A stretch of DNA of 64,000 bases, taken from Castanea sativa (lineage: Eukaryota; Streptophyta; Magnoliopsida; Fagales; Fagaceae). The stretch covers positions 21,186,390 to 21,250,389 of the forward strand of contig NC_134016.1 in assembly GCF_040712315.1 (NCBI RefSeq), written 5' to 3'. Under the pieces are notes generated by a model. It worked only from the letters and a program-made list of their open reading frames with translations, was not told the DNA's origin and searched no databases. Of this stretch, positions 34,017 to 47,176 are shown in pieces. The position numbers and the translations under genes were made by a program. Each line of letters begins with the position of its first letter. Position 1 is the first letter of the stretch.

Positions 34017-35072
34017 GGGTATGTTCGGTTAGAGGATGGAAAATTGTGGGAGGATGGAAGATATTTTAGTTTTCCCTCTTGTGTGTTTGGTTGGAGAGGT
34101 GGAAAAGTGAGAGGGTGAAAAACTCTTTTGTTCGGTTGAAGAGAAAAAAGGAAGGATGGAAAATATAATTTACATAAATTGACTATTATACCCCTGTTAC
34201 AGAATATATAAGAAATAGATTTATTTGTACTTAGTAAATAATATAAAATTTACCACATCATATATATAAATTTTTATTATTATTTTTATTATTATAATGT
34301 AAAAATTATAATAGTGTACGTATAAATTTCATTGGGCAAATGATTTTGTAACTAACAAAAAGGTGGTTAACAAATTTACACTACATTCTACCCACAAAAG
34401 GTGGTCAGCAAAGAGGAATTTAGCAAACTTTTATGGCAAAATATTTTGTAACAATTTTGTCAACATGGTCAGCATGCTACACGCCTCAAAGAGACAATTG
34501 AGTCCTTTTTTTGCTTTTGATTTTTTGAAATCTAATATATAAAGACTCCCCAACCTTGGATGGTTGGACCTTCTTTCTATTATTTCAAGCTAGAAGGGAA
34601 AGTCTGATGGACTAAAACAATAACCCAACTCTTAAATCACAGTAACTACTTCATCTCCAATATTTTTAACCATGCTGATCAGTTCATTGATCTTCATGAG
34701 AAAACTCATACAAGTACAACAACATAGATATGTAGATGACTTATCCAAAAAAAAAAAAAGAATAACCTGCGCTTACTCAGGTTTCATCTGAACCAAGAAT
34801 GAATGACAAACCATCTCAATCCAACACACCTAGGCTAGACAAAATGCAGATCTGAACCAAGAAGAAGTACAAAATTTTGGAGCAAAATGATATTAATTTC
34901 ATTCATCCATAGCACAGTGCAAGTTAGAATATTACATTATCTTCTAGTATCTTAACTGAAATACAAATTCATCAAATATTGCTAATTATGTAGTATACTA
35001 CATTCAGCTCACAAAAGTTAGCAAATCAAAAGTCAGCAAAATGTTAAGTTGCATTGTTTAGTATTATGCAAC

Positions 35073-36240
35073 TTAGCTACTACCAAAAGTCAGTTGACAA
35101 TTATCCAACCACGAAGGTTCCTTAGCATACATCATCTTCAATAATATTTGTTGGTGTAACTTACTAGTTGGAACACCAAAAAATGCTCTCATTTTGGCTG
35201 GATCCTTAATTAGGAAGAGCATAGCATCAAGTTGCACGTCCGTCGATATTCCTATTTTCACCAATTCAGAAAATACTTCGTCCTCAGAGTAACAACGTGG
35301 ACGTCCTCTCTCCATGATAGGGAGTCTCTCCTTAGCAATCTCATGTCCTCTCTCCATGATAGCAAGTCCCTCCTTAGCAATCTCATTCCTTGCCTTATAC
35401 TTGTTGCCACATTATCAATTCCGGATTGAAAATTTTCCATTTGCTTTTCAAGCATTTCAACCATTTGAGGTGTTTTCTTCGCCTTCTTAGATGATGTCTC
35501 ACATGAGTAGGAAGGAGAGACCATTGGAGAATATGATTCTACATTTGGCATGCTAAACTCATAAAAAAAATCAAAATTTTCTTCCAAATTTACGCTATCC
35601 TCTCTTTCCTTTTCCCATCAACGGACTTTCTCCTTTGCACTTATACACCCTTCACCAGTTGCCCTATCCTTGGAAAACAAATCAAACAGCTTCTCATAAT
35701 GTTGAATTGGAGTTCTTTTCCATTTTTTAGCATTTGGGTTTGCCTAATACAATACACCCTTATTAGTATTATTATTATTACAACAAAGTACCGACAAAAT
35801 GTATCAACTTGATCTAAAAAACATTTCACAATATCAAAATAAATATAACTAACTTGTATTAAAGGTTCTCACACTTCATCTTTAGCCTCAAAAAGTCCAG
35901 TAATTAGATTCCATGCAAATCCACTCATGTTCTAGAAAAGGTCATGACATGAATGGAAAGTACCTTTCAATGTTTTGATGCGAATTCTTGATGTTACCTT
36001 TCTCAACTGCATAACCGAACGATGCTGAACACTTTTTACACATATTTGAGTAAGCATGAGAACTCCATGTTCCATTCGGCCTATTTCCATTTTTTTGTTC
36101 CTCCAACATGACATTAAGTAAGAAGCCATCCATGTCATCAGTCCATCTCATGTTAATCGCTTTAGACTCGCTATCAGTTGCCTTCTTCAATGTCTTAGAC
36201 ATATTTAAAGAATTCATGTTAAACATATTAGTCTTTACAA
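35073..36240 (-). pseudogene. Myb/SANT-like DNA-binding protein of the Harbinger element
   Basis: Minus-strand pieces in shifting frames. N-terminal part: MRWTDDMDGFLLNVMLEEQK followed by GNRPNGTW, typical of the Myb/SANT-like domain (Myb_DNA-bind_3), with TLKGTFHSCHDLF and SGFAW continuing in another frame (35900-36010). C-terminal part: Ser-rich linker, a helical region ending MRLLRRD, and a tail with SKLHQQILLKMMYAKE. In known Harbinger systems this partner helps the transposase enter the nucleus and bind the ends. A 45-bp tandem duplication (about 35312-35400) repeats MRLLRRD-S/L-LSWRED. At least two frameshifts and stops are present. Confidence 0.75.
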
Positions 36241-36505
36241 GATTACATAAAACTACTACAAAGAAACCAATAAGATTTACACACAAATACTACAAACAAA
36301 CCAACAAAACAAAATACGACATAGCATAATGTTGCTATAAATAAACTAGTAATTGAACATTCTTCTGAAACATTAATAAGGTACACATAATAGTTGTAAA
36401 AAAGCAACTACTGGTAAATGTTCAGCAACAGTCATTCCATTCGAAACTATTCCATAAAGAAAGATACACATAAGCAAGTCAAATCTCATAACATAATGAC
36501 TAAAA

Positions 36506-37844
36506 TTATTGATCATGCGATACATAGTCATTCCACACTCTAGTTGCTATACTAGTTCGTAATATTGCTCCTCTTCTGGCATCTACATCACTATCATTTG
36601 TACTGTTTCTAGCTTCATTATGTATGTCACCATTCGAAATCTCTTGATCAACTTCTGCAATCAACCTTTCATCTGGATCAACTCCCATAAGATAGTTGTG
36701 CAATATACAACAAGCCAAGATAATCTCGGTAACTGTATCAACTGGAAAAAAAGGTTCTGTCATTCCAGATATAATAGGAAAGCGTTTCTTCAACACACCA
36801 AATGTCCTTTCAATGACATTGCGGAAAGAGGAATGTCGATGATTAAATATTTCCTCAGCATTTTCTGGGCCACGTGCTGAATACTCTTTTAAATGATAAC
36901 GTACACCCCTATATGGCGCCATAAGTCCACATTACCTTAATTTTTATAAGTATACTTTGTATTTATAACTTAACATTACCTCTAGGGATTATAAGTTCAT
37001 CTTCCCTACTTAAAGCATTTTTAATTATCCTCGAGTTAGAGGCAGTCCCTTCCCATCCAGGTAAAACGTATGTAAACCTCATGTCAAAATCACATGCTGC
37101 CAATGCATTTTGAGTTGTGTACTCTTTCCTCCCTCGATATCTAGGAGCATCTGTTGCTAACACTTTTACACGAATATGTGTCCCATCAATAGCCCCTACA
37201 CAATCCTGGAATTAAAGCAATCTATTAAATCCAGAATTTTTTATTCATATTAAATCAATCCATATAGTTGCTTGAAAATATGTTTATCTTAAAGTATGGA
37301 TAAAATCTATGACTATTTCGTATCTGTTGGGGAACGTTTTCCCCCATTCGGTTGTAGAAGGAACTGGTCTTCTAAGTAGATGACTGCGCTCAACACATTG
37401 TGAAAATGACGTCTTATGGTATCTTTAGAATGACGGAAGAAAAAGGAAACTGTACGAATTCTCTCATTATGTGCTAAAATGTAAAGAAACTTGGCTACTT
37501 GCTCTTCAAAAGAAGCATTTCTATTGTCTTTAAGATAGCCAGTTCCTCAAAGAATTTCACACAACTTAGCAAAAGCATAAGGCTACATTCGAATTATGTT
37601 TCTACATTTCCTACTGCATCTAAGTTCACTTAGTAGTTCTTGCTGAACATTTTCTCTTTCCCCACTACTTTTAGTAAGTACTCTATCCACATAATGTGGA
37701 CTACAATATATGCCCATCATCCATATTCCATGCACCACATTTGTTCAATTCATGAATATTCCTTAATTGATCTTGACAATTTTCCTCCGAACTCTTACTC
37801 AAATCTTCCGGTGGACTATTATCCCAATTAGTTGGATTATCCAT
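36506..37844 (-). pseudogene. Harbinger DDE transposase, broken
   Basis: The start MDNPTNWDNSPPEDLS at 37844 leads into the helical N-terminal domain (ASFEEQVAKFLYILAHNERIR, about 37440-37530, preceded by stops), then an intron (about 37197-37266) and the DDE_Tnp_4 domain. First catalytic Asp: VGAIDGTHI near 37180. Then ATDAPRYRGRKEYTTQNALA and LPGWEGTASNSRIIKNALS. The segment expected to carry the second Asp (usually YYLVDAG) is missing: PRG is followed by intron-like AT-rich sequence and then GLMAPYRG. The catalytic Glu (NVIERTFGVLKKRFP) and CCILHNYL near the end are intact. Stops in the N-terminal half and a frameshift before the intron add to the damage. It would cut and rejoin element ends if intact; this copy cannot. 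Confidence 0.85.
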
Positions 37845-39398
37845 CTACCAAATATACATCACAAGTAAGAAATAATCAACACATTGATCACAATAATTAC
37901 TAATTAAAGCACCTTACCCTTGTTTTTTTGTTCTTATCATCCCAAACATAACTAGCAAAGAAACACTATAAAAAAAACTAATACACATAACTAATCATGT
38001 AAGAAATTACGTCAAGCTCAAGTTCTTAATCTGGGCAATAAACAATATCATATATATTTGTAACATGTTCCTAATTAAAATCAATAAAAAAATATAACGA
38101 AAAGGTATGACATGCTTCATACCTGATACAGAGTATTGTCTCATACTTTTTCTCAAGCCAAATATTTTATTTATACAAATGGTTTTAGAATAACTTTGGT
38201 TTTGAGTAATTTTGATTGAGACTAAATTGGTAAGACCAACTCAAACTACTAATAGTTGAGTCACTATGTTAGTATTACTGTCTAGTCTTCAAAGAGTTAG
38301 AAAACACGCTTTCAAGCTCAACTAACTTCCTTAAAATGTAATTACACTACTGCAACACACCTTGTAAATTAATAGAGTCAATTCTGGCAAAGATCTAATA
38401 AGTCAGAGATTCGGTCCACAGTGTGAATATATATTAGGCAAGAGTAAAAGAATGTGATAGCTCTGGTGGATTATTCTCCCATTGGATACCCTACTATTTC
38501 TATGGAACACTTTCAAAAAACAAACGAATGACATTACTGATATAGTCTACTAAAATCCAACCTCATCAAAGCACATGAACCTCTCTCTTTCACACAAGAT
38601 ACACAAATTCTTTATATGCATAGATTCAATAATCCCAAATGGGTTTGCAAAAAATAAGAAATAGATAATAAAAATAGCACAATGGTGTGTGTATTATAAA
38701 GGAAAAAGGATTTGAAAAAAATACATATATAGGATAAAGATTCTGGGAAGAACTGAATTAAAAAAAATTAAATAGCAAAAAAAGTGGAGAAGGTCATACC
38801 TGTCTCGGCTGGAGAGGAAATCAAAAGACCCCTTGGCTAAAGAACAAAACAAACGGAAACTATGAGGACATGGTAGATAAACGAATGAAAAAAAAATTAA
38901 TGTCATACGAAACCAAAAAAATCAACAAGAAACAATAGATTAATGAGGAGTATAATGAGGACAAGAAACAATAGATCAGGTCACGTTGAAAAAAAAAAAA
39001 AAAAAAAGAGAGAGAGAGAAGAGAACCTGGACTCATTGGTGAAGGAGATGAGAAGAGGAAAGTGATGATATTTGTGGGCAAAAAGTAATCAGGTGAGTAG
39101 GTGGGAGGGTAATAGTGGTCATGAATGAGTGGGTGGGATGGGCTTTTTTTGTAAAAGTGCAAAAGTCATCAGAGTAGTACTTTTCTCTCTCACATTTTCT
39201 TCCCAATTTGGGAGGAAAATAAATGTGGGCTTGGGAGGGAAAATTTTCTCGCGAGTTTTCCGCCCTCCCTATTTTCCTTCTCCAACCGAACAGTGGAAAA
39301 TGCTATTATCCACCCTATTTTCCTCTCTATATTTTCCATACTCCCTATTTTCACTCCAAACGGACGGACCCTAAAAGTGAGAAAGGCTATTTTGAAGA

Positions 39399-39427
39399 AG
39401 AAGAAGAAGAAGAAGAAGAAGAAGAAA
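39399..39427. repeat. GAA microsatellite
   Basis: About ten GAA units just outside the Harbinger element. Confidence 0.95.
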
Positions 39428-39708
39428 TCAACACTGCAAATAGGGTTTATGAACTGATACTTTACAAAACGATATCGTTCAAGTTAAATTTTATTTTTTA
39501 AATCTAAAACTAAATGACACCATTTTGGACGTAATATTAATTATAATATCATGTTCTAAATGACATCTTTTTAGTAATATATTCATAAATGAAAATAAAA
39601 AAAATGAAACCACGATATAATTTAACTTGTAAGCCTCTATTCCTTATAGTTATACAATGTCGTTTCAGTTTTGAGCTTAGGTTAGATTTCTCAAATTCTC
39701 ATTTAGAT

Positions 39709-39747
<39 letters not shown>

Positions 39748-39757
39748 TTACCGTTCA

Positions 39758-39883
39758 ATGCCACCATTCTCCAAGTTTTTCCCTCTATTATCTTTTGTTT
39801 GTCAAGGCTATCATTTGGAAGTTTCTAGAGAAAGTTTTGAAGCGAAATACCGAGGCTATAATGCTTCTCCTTACTATACTTTC
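39758..39883 (+). pseudogene. Second copy of the 43-codon ORF, cut by LTR insertion
   Basis: The ATG at 39758 follows a CT run. The frame matches the ORF at 234-365 for 42 codons without indels (shared core FSKF, then CQGYHLEVSRESFEA), then runs into the solo LTR at 39884 and stops 18 codons later. Function unknown. Its integrity up to the insertion suggests it was still open when the LTR arrived. Confidence 0.3.
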
Positions 39884-42800
39884 TGTTCGGGGGCCTTTTT
39901 CGGTTGCTTGGCCACGTGTGGTCCTTTGGAGGGGTGACCTTGCTAGGCCAAGGTTCTTTTTGGGGAGTTGCATCCCGGAACTCAACATTGGGCCACGTGG
40001 TCCAATAGCTATCGATGTACCTTTTAAGCCTACCAAACCATTAAAGTCAAAGTCTAAGAATAACGATCATGGTTGAATAAATATGTAACATGTGCTTGAT
40101 ATAATAGGTTTGATTAGTAGTTGTAACATCAGTTGAGATAAAGTAGTATTTATTTAGAGGTAAAGCAATCATGTACTCAATGGTTTAGATTTAAAGATAT
40201 GGAAGCAACGTCACTTATCTTCGTATGATTTGGAGCCCAGCCGTGTAGCACAATGAGCTAATAGGATTCCAACAGAATGCCAGCGGAAGAGGCTAGTTAA
40301 GCTTGCCCCTCCTTTGTATGATTTGTAGCCCAGTCGTGTAGCATCAATGAGCTGATAGGATTATAGCAGAATGCCAGCGGTAGAGGCTAGTTAAGCTTGA
40401 CCCTTTTATCATGCAATTTAAATGAGTTTAAGCCTTGGTTAATGGTTGTAATAGTAGTTGGAATAAAGTAAAATGTATTTAAATGTGAAGTATTCATGTG
40501 CTCAATAATGCAAATTTAAAGATAAGGAAGCAAAGTCACTTATCTTTGTATGATTTGTAGCCCAGCTGTACAGCTTTTGTGAGTTGATAATATCCCAGCA
40601 GAGTGACCCCAACGGTAGAGAGACAGTTTGCCATGATAACTTCAAGATTAAAGGGGGAAAATTGGTGCAACTGGAGGGAGAGAGAGTATGTCCAGCTGTG
40701 TGTAGGGGCTGGTTAAGCTTGCCCCTCTTATCATGCACTTAAATGAGTTTTCCCCTTGACAATGCTCTTTTAGTTGTTGTGAAGTTATGAATAGTGTTGC
40801 CTTCCATGAGAAAGGCTTTTGTATAGAGTACTTGTGCCTTTTAAGAGAAGGGCTTTGTGTAAGATAGATTTGTGCCTTCCTTGAGAAGGGCTTTGATATG
40901 AGATCTTGGTGCCTTCTAGGAGAAGGGCTTTAGTAAGAGAGATAGAGAAGAGTATTGATAGGTGTTTATGAGCAGCAAAACAGTAGAAATTCAGAGTGAA
41001 AGAGTATGAGAGTGGAGTTTAGAAGAGTGTAGTGTGTTGTATGTAATGTTGTAGTAAATATGTATGAGATTGTGTAAGAGAAGTGAAGAAAGAGATGTTT
41101 TGTGGGATGTAGTATTTGTAATATGTATGCTATATGAAAGTATGAAAGATATGGCAGTTGAAGATAGTAAAAATATGAGATTACAACCGATGGAGAAGTT
41201 GTAGAGATTTCTTTCCAAGAGGAAAGATTTTGTAGGAGAAGAGTATGGAGATATGTATAAGTATTTGGAGATGGGAGTAGTAAGATAGGTCTATTTTCTA
41301 AGTATGAAAAGTGAGAGAATCAGTATAAGAGTGGTAAGAGGGCTGTAGTGTGTTTAGCAAAGCTGCTGGGATTTGCTGCTGGGCTTTTTTGCTAGAGGAT
41401 GGATGAGGGCTTATGAAGGCATTTGTCAGCTAAGGGATGAAGAGTTTAGTTCCTTATTTGGAAACTAAAATCTCATAATTGTATTCAGAGCTTAGGGAGA
41501 GAGCATGAAGAAGTTTTTTGAAAGAGTTCTTCTCCCTTTTTGGTTGTCCTCCCCCCTTTTGAGGTGTTGATGAAGGGTCCCATTTAAAGCTGAGTTTGAG
41601 GGGGTATTTTAGCAAATAATATCAGCCAAAATCTATCCCAAATAGCAATGAATCTTCAGAAAATCCATCTTAAGATTTGGGCAAAAATGGTAAGTTTAGC
41701 TTCAAGATGTTCTTGCTATTTCGGGTAAGAGCTACTAAGGAAAAAGCAACAAAAAATGAATGTATTTCAGCAAGAGAAAAGATAGTTACATAGTTGGTTT
41801 TGGTTTTAGCCAAATGTGAAAAAAGTAATGCTAAGGCTACTGGGTCAGCTGTCACATCTGTCCTGAAAAAGCTGTCCCAACTGTCAGGAGCAGCTGTCAC
41901 TTTGGGCAAACGCAAAAGAGGTCAGCATGGTGATTGAAGAGTCTTGGAAAGGTCATTCAGCATTTACTTTATGGTTTTAGCTGAAAATGGTAAGTCACTT
42001 TCAAGGGTATCTTGCTATTTTAGGCATAGCAGCTGGCAGCTGGGATTTTAGCATTAAATGGCTGCTAATATCACTCCCAGCTAGGTGTCAAGTGTTGGAT
42101 ACACTACTGGGGGTCTGCTGGAAATGTTTCCCCTTTTGGGTGTTTGTGTTTTTGGTGCAAGGTTCCATTACAACACATTTCTAGTAAGTAATAGAAGGAT
42201 TGGTTGAAAGGTAATGAAGTTTTAGAGATTTAGTTGAGGTCCCATTGTGTTGTAACTTAATCTTGGTGAGCAAGAAGAGTTGTTAATACTCTGCTCTAGC
42301 AGCTGGCAGAGAAATATATGGTCTGATTGTGGCAGACAACAGCTGGGTATGGGTGATATAATGAATATTTTGCATTTAGTTGGAGATGAAGGATAGCCAA
42401 TCAAATTAGGCCATGTGTTTGAGTTGGATTTTAGCTGAAAGTAGTAATGGGATTATGTAGAATAATATAATGAAGTTCCCAAATTTGTATAGCAACAGCT
42501 GGGAATTGAATGAGCAGTTATATTCCCAGTAGCTAGATGGCTGGGGATATTGAGTATGTGTCATGTGATGAATATTAAGCTTTAGGAAAAGAGCAATAGG
42601 GAATTTTATCATTTTAAGTGCTATGTGATAAGAAATGCTTACCATATGTTACCCGCCACACACGGACTCGTCAGAGTTTAGGGAGTTGAAGAAGACATGC
42701 CAAGCAACATGTTTCTTTTATCAACTTTAAACCGTTGGAGCTTTACTAAACATACCTCTTGACCCTCCAAACCACGACTCCCAAAGTTCCCCCAAAGAGA

Positions 42801-43024
42801 CTTATGAGCTTCGATCATAAGCCGAAGATGAGATGACGTACCTTGAGTTTTGTTGTGACGTTGTGTAAATATGAGCTCTTGTTGAAGAAGCCGCTTGCCA
42901 TGAGTGTAAGAAAGGTGATATGGGCCGTGAGTTTTGATTCATTGTGTGAGCCCAATCCATATGTTGATGTGGCATGGGTTGCCAATGAAGTAATGCCATG
43001 TGGGTCGAAAAAGAGTCCTGAACA
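39884..43024. mobile_element. 3.1-kb solo LTR
   Basis: Termini TGTTCGGGGGCC and GTCCTGAACA form an inverted start/end. Comparison with the uninterrupted copy at 1-587 proves the insertion point. The flanks are CTTTC on the left and CTTC on the right, a 5-bp duplication that lost one base. No second LTR or coding region is present, so it is a very long solo LTR (3141 bp). G-boxes CACGTG lie at 39913-39918 and 39994-39999. Internal repeats: units of about 105 bp around GATTTGTAGCCCAG (40230-40740) and GAGAAGGGCTTT units of about 45 bp (40800-40935). 41400-42650 has dispersed CAGCTGGGAAT-type repeats. Confidence 0.85.
40225..40740. repeat. Tandem repeats inside the 3.1-kb LTR
   Basis: Three degenerate units each carry TATGATTTGTAGCCCAG, GAGCTGATAGGATT, GAATGCCAGCGG and GGCTAGTTAAGCTTG. 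Confidence 0.8.
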
Positions 43025-43258
43025 CTTCTACTAGGTTTTTTTGTGTATTTTGTTTTCAATGGTTTTGTTTCATTTTTTATGGGTTGGGTTTTTTGTTTTT
43101 TTGTTTTTCTTTTTTGGGGGAGGGGGCTTATGATTTTGAATGGGATATATTTTATTGGTAAGAGAATTGAATTTTTATGCAATATTTTGTGCGTGTCTTA
43201 GAGAAATATTGTAAATTATATTTTGTTTGAGTATTTGGGTTGTTCGATGATTCTAATG

Positions 43259-43492
43259 TTTAAGGGTGTTAAATACACTATGTTTGGTTCCAGCAAAAAT
43301 GGATGAAGAACTTCTTTTAATTGAATTAATAACCAAAGTAACTACACTGAACCAATATGGTGCATTGCTTATTGTGTAGACCAAGTCCCATCCCTCCAAA
43401 GGTATGGCATAATCAAGAATGAGTGGAAATGCCCCTATAGGTGCGATGCAAAAAAGACCCTCAAAATCGGCTGCACCACACCTTGTATAGCC
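43259..43492. other. Unassigned sequence between repeats
   Basis: No gene or repeat recognised; it separates the leader copy from duplicated segment B. Confidence 0.4.
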
Positions 43493-43765
43493 CTAGTAAT
43501 AGCCTCAATCAATTTTGCTAACTACTTTGATTCTCTACTAGATTTCTATAAAGAAATCCATCAATGTTTCGCCATATTTTTGTGACAGAAATTTAGCTGG
43601 GTTTCAAACCAATGGCATCACGTCACATAAAACTTGATCATCGCCAAACTTTCTTGGTGAAAGCTAGGCATCATTTTTCCTTGTATATTTTCATAGAGAA
43701 AATCTAATAGAGTTTCACATCAAGTTTGTCTTGGCGAATCGGCAAAGTTTTGTGTTTGTATGTAC

Positions 43766-45170
43766 TGTTGGAAAAACACATGGAAAATACGTGTTTGTAT
43801 CTCATACAAAACATACGCAGTGAAAAATTAACGGATCTACTTCATTCACAATTGATAACATGTACTATGTAAGTTTCAGAATTTATGAACAAGAAAGCGT
43901 ACATTGGTGCGGTGAAATTCAAAAACAAAGATTAGAAGTACTTGGGAATACTTTTAATCTTCACTCCAATTCCATTTAATGCCCAAGGTCTCTCAATCAG
44001 TTTCCAAGGAGAGAATAGGAGAGTGTCCAACACTCACATACAAACCATTTCATTCCTTGTATGTTCTTAATGAAAACACTTATGAAAAGGACTTATGAAA
44101 TTCGATATGTTTCTCTCCTTATATATATGTAACTAATTATCTAATTGGGCTAGCCTTTTGGGCCAATCCAATTGGGCTCTTGTGTGTGGCTTGGAGTGGG
44201 ACCAAAAGGGACCCAATAAGACACTAGCTCCAATGGGCCATGGGCTTTTCTGTCAACTCTTGACAAGTCCAAAGTTACCATTAAATATATTTAATACCAT
44301 TATATAAATATAGTCGCACTCTAGGCCTTATCTATAAATTATATCCCAAGACTTTATTGTACATGCAACTCCTTCATAAAATATTCATAGTAATACAAAG
44401 TCATGGATGTAGACTACCACTTAAAGATTACTACATCTTAATTCTTGAGTACCCGGTTTAATCCTTTAAGTTATTCATCATATATTTATGAAATCCAATT
44501 CCATAAATATATACTTTAGTAACTCCTTACTAAAGTGGGTGGGCCCAACTCTCTGAATAACCAAACCCATTAAACTTATCTCAAGGGAATATTTTGTATC
44601 TCCGTTAAGAGACTATGAATTCTATCTTGAGAATATATGTTCCATCATCACTAAATGTGACTGCCCAATATACTGAGGTTTTGATCGTGACTTTTACATC
44701 TCACTCCTGATATATCAAAGCAACTTACACCTCATGATCAAGTCCATTATTCTCTTAGGATTAAGAGTTCATGTAAATAGAAGTCGTGAGTTTATTATTC
44801 ATTTGACAGTCGTTAGGAGAATAATAAATCTCACAACGGTCCAGATCAATATGTCTTAACTCTTAAAACATATCAACATACCAACTAGAAGTCTCCACTT
44901 CCATGATTAAGATAAATCATCTTAGTTGATATGTTATAGTCTTCGCAGATGAAATGCCCAATTTCATCACCGACTACGAACTACATTTTGAGTTTACAAA
45001 GAACTTATGATTTACATATTCTGTAACTAAATCACATAAATCACATACAATGCATCTCATGGACTAAGATAATGTCTCATTAGTTCATTTATAAATAGTC
45101 TCATATAATTAAACAATTTAATTATTTATGACATGCCAATAAATTGGATTTTAGGGCATAAACCCCAACA
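43766..45170 (-). mobile_element. Solo LTR with perfect duplication (TGTAC) and known empty site
   Basis: Termini TGTTGGAAAAAC and AAACCCCAACA are flanked by TGTAC at 43761-43765 and 45171-45175. Copy A has the single TGTAC with the same flanks near 10835-10845, so the insertion came after the duplication or into one copy only. On the minus strand it starts TGTTGGGGTTTATGCCC and has a TATATATAAGGAG box near its end, which sets orientation. Same family as 50755-52166. Confidence 0.93.
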
Positions 45171-46365
45171 TGTACAACATACACTAGTTAACTAAACCTT
45201 TTTCAAATGGGGTTTTGACATGTAGCCCACGTGAATGGGGTGTGGTCGTGTTGATTTCCTCTCAAGAGACAGTGGAGGTTCAACTGTTGTTACTCTTCCC
45301 AAGTCAAGGGTTTTACAATGGAGTTGCCGCTTATTTTATTTGAGAATATTGGAAACTAAAAGAATGGAAAAAGTACATCATTGTTATTGATGAATTGAAA
45401 TTGAATGTACATCTCTTTGATAATAACCATATATTAAATTGCTTTGGTCTTTGATAATAACCAATCTTGAGGTGCCCCCCCTCAATCAAGATTGTTAGGA
45501 CTTTTGATATAGGCATTTGAAGATCATCGAACACCCTCTTTTATGGTTGAACAAAAATAAGATTCACATTATTGAGAGCACCACCTAGGATGTCTACTTT
45601 CCAATGGAACAAAGCTCCCTAAAAAATTCTTTGTGGTTCAAAAGCTATGATCAAAACAGTGAGCAAAATTAATTTTTCAACATTGTTTTCAAAGAAATTT
45701 GGAGCACTTTTGAGTTGTAATTACTTCTGAACTATCAAAATAACTTTAATTACCCATTTTTGACATTTCAAGCTCATCATTGGGGTTGGGGACTAAAAGT
45801 TATTAACCGAGTACAAAGTGAGGTGTCTACACCCTAGGTTTATAGTTAAACATGTGCCATTGCTTGCCTCCTATAAGCCTTAGGTGTTGAATGCTCTACT
45901 ATAATTAACAATTTTTTACTATGAGAATCAAAATGCTATTGAAACTACTTTCAATGGCATTATTTATAAGCGTATCAAACATATTTAGATTGATTGTCAC
46001 TTCGTTCTTCACCAATTACTAAATATAATAACACTACAATTACAATTTGTCCCCCCTTTATATCTAAGATATTACCTCGAATCATTGATAAATATATATG
46101 TTGATCAAATAATTTAGAGAAAAATAACATTGCATCCACTATCCCACTTTCATGATATTATCTTCAAACTCAATTTGGTCTCTCACGAGTCAATACGAGT
46201 TTGAAGGTAGCTACTAGAATATAATAGGCGTAGCAGGTCCAAGAGCCTATGGCTAAGCAGTAAGCAGTAACCATCTTGGTTTAACGCAGCCTTTTTTTTT
46301 TTTTAGGAATGGTTTGATGTGTCCTTTAAATATAGTATATTACCCATATATTTTGTACTTCCATA

Positions 46366-46788
46366 ATCATACTTCATCGACATGTGTGTGTCTAGTGTCC
46401 GCTGTTTATAACTCCAGTCTACAACAACAAAGATTAAGTCATTTTGTAGTTGTACTCTGGTTATGTAATGTATTATAAACTTGGTTTACAACACTAATAT
46501 TACTATTTTCGTGTGTGTTCTAATAAGTATTATTGTTTACTCAAAAAAAAAAACTTGATTGATACATAGCTCTTGAAACATAAAAAAGGCTCAAGATTTT
46601 GATAAAAATTGAGAATTCCATTAAAAAATCACAATGAGACAAATAGAGCATTACATACAATGACAACTTGGTAAGTTCACACTAAAAAGAAAAAAGAAAC
46701 ACTACAATACTTTTACTAAAATAAATCCAAAATAGAGATTATTTCTAATCAATATATTTGTAATTGGAAAGTAAAAATGTGATAAGAC
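46366..46788. other. Stretch present only in copy B
   Basis: It interrupts the A/B similarity between CTTCCATA and GACAGATATTTCA. It is AT-rich, with no gene or clear transposon ends, so insertion in B and deletion in A cannot be told apart. Confidence 0.5.
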
Positions 46789-47176
46789 AGATATTTCAAT
46801 GATGCATGGCAAGATGGCATGAGATACATCAAGTTATCATGACTCCTCAAATCAAGGTAACGAGTCCATGTCAACCTTTTATCTTACAAATAAATCCATT
46901 AATTCCTATATATCTTGTATGACTCTCTTTCTTTTTTCTTTTTTTATTGAGAAACAAACACACACATATACAAGGCTAAGAAAATAAGTTCTAATATAAA
47001 GACACACCACAAAATCCACTCAAAAGCCATGGTAACTTTTAAGGGAGGGTGGGGTAAGTTATACTGTACACAACAGGCTCTTTAAAATTTCATTTACTTT
47101 TCAAATGTTATTCTAATCAAGTTTTTTCTCCTTAAAGTTCTCTTCAATTAATAGTTTAACCATGAGCTTCTTTAGA

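Larger units (their letters stand above)
34017..39371 (-). mobile_element. PIF/Harbinger DNA transposon, complete ends
   Basis: Ends GGGTATGTTCGGTTAGAG and (reverse complement of the right end) GGGTCCGTCCGTTTGGAG are imperfect inverted repeats flanked by TAA (34014-34016, 39372-39374), the 3-bp target typical of PIF/Harbinger. Inside, on the minus strand, are a DDE transposase (36506-37844) and a Myb/SANT-like protein (35073-36240), the two proteins these elements need. Both are decayed. The subterminal regions (34017-34180 and 39180-39371) are rich in GGATGGAAAAT-like repeats in opposite orientation. Stretches 34200-35070 and 37850-39180 hold no gene. Confidence 0.9.
39637..43258 (+). repeat. 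Leader/short-ORF segment, copy 2, split by a solo LTR
   Basis: 39637-39883 matches 1-359 (with one leader unit instead of two) and 43025-43258 matches 360-587. Between them lies the solo LTR at 39884-43024. The 39375-39636 stretch upstream holds no gene; it includes the palindrome AACGATATCGTT and would be the promoter side if this is a gene leader. Confidence 0.88.

Noticed and set aside
39788..40076. Overlapping frames of 80-93 codons across the LTR boundary
   Set aside because: They join the old leader copy to the solo LTR and so cannot be ancestral genes.
42802..43182. 126-codon reverse-strand frame at the right end of the solo LTR
   Set aside because: It crosses the LTR terminus into T-rich intron-like sequence; a chance frame.
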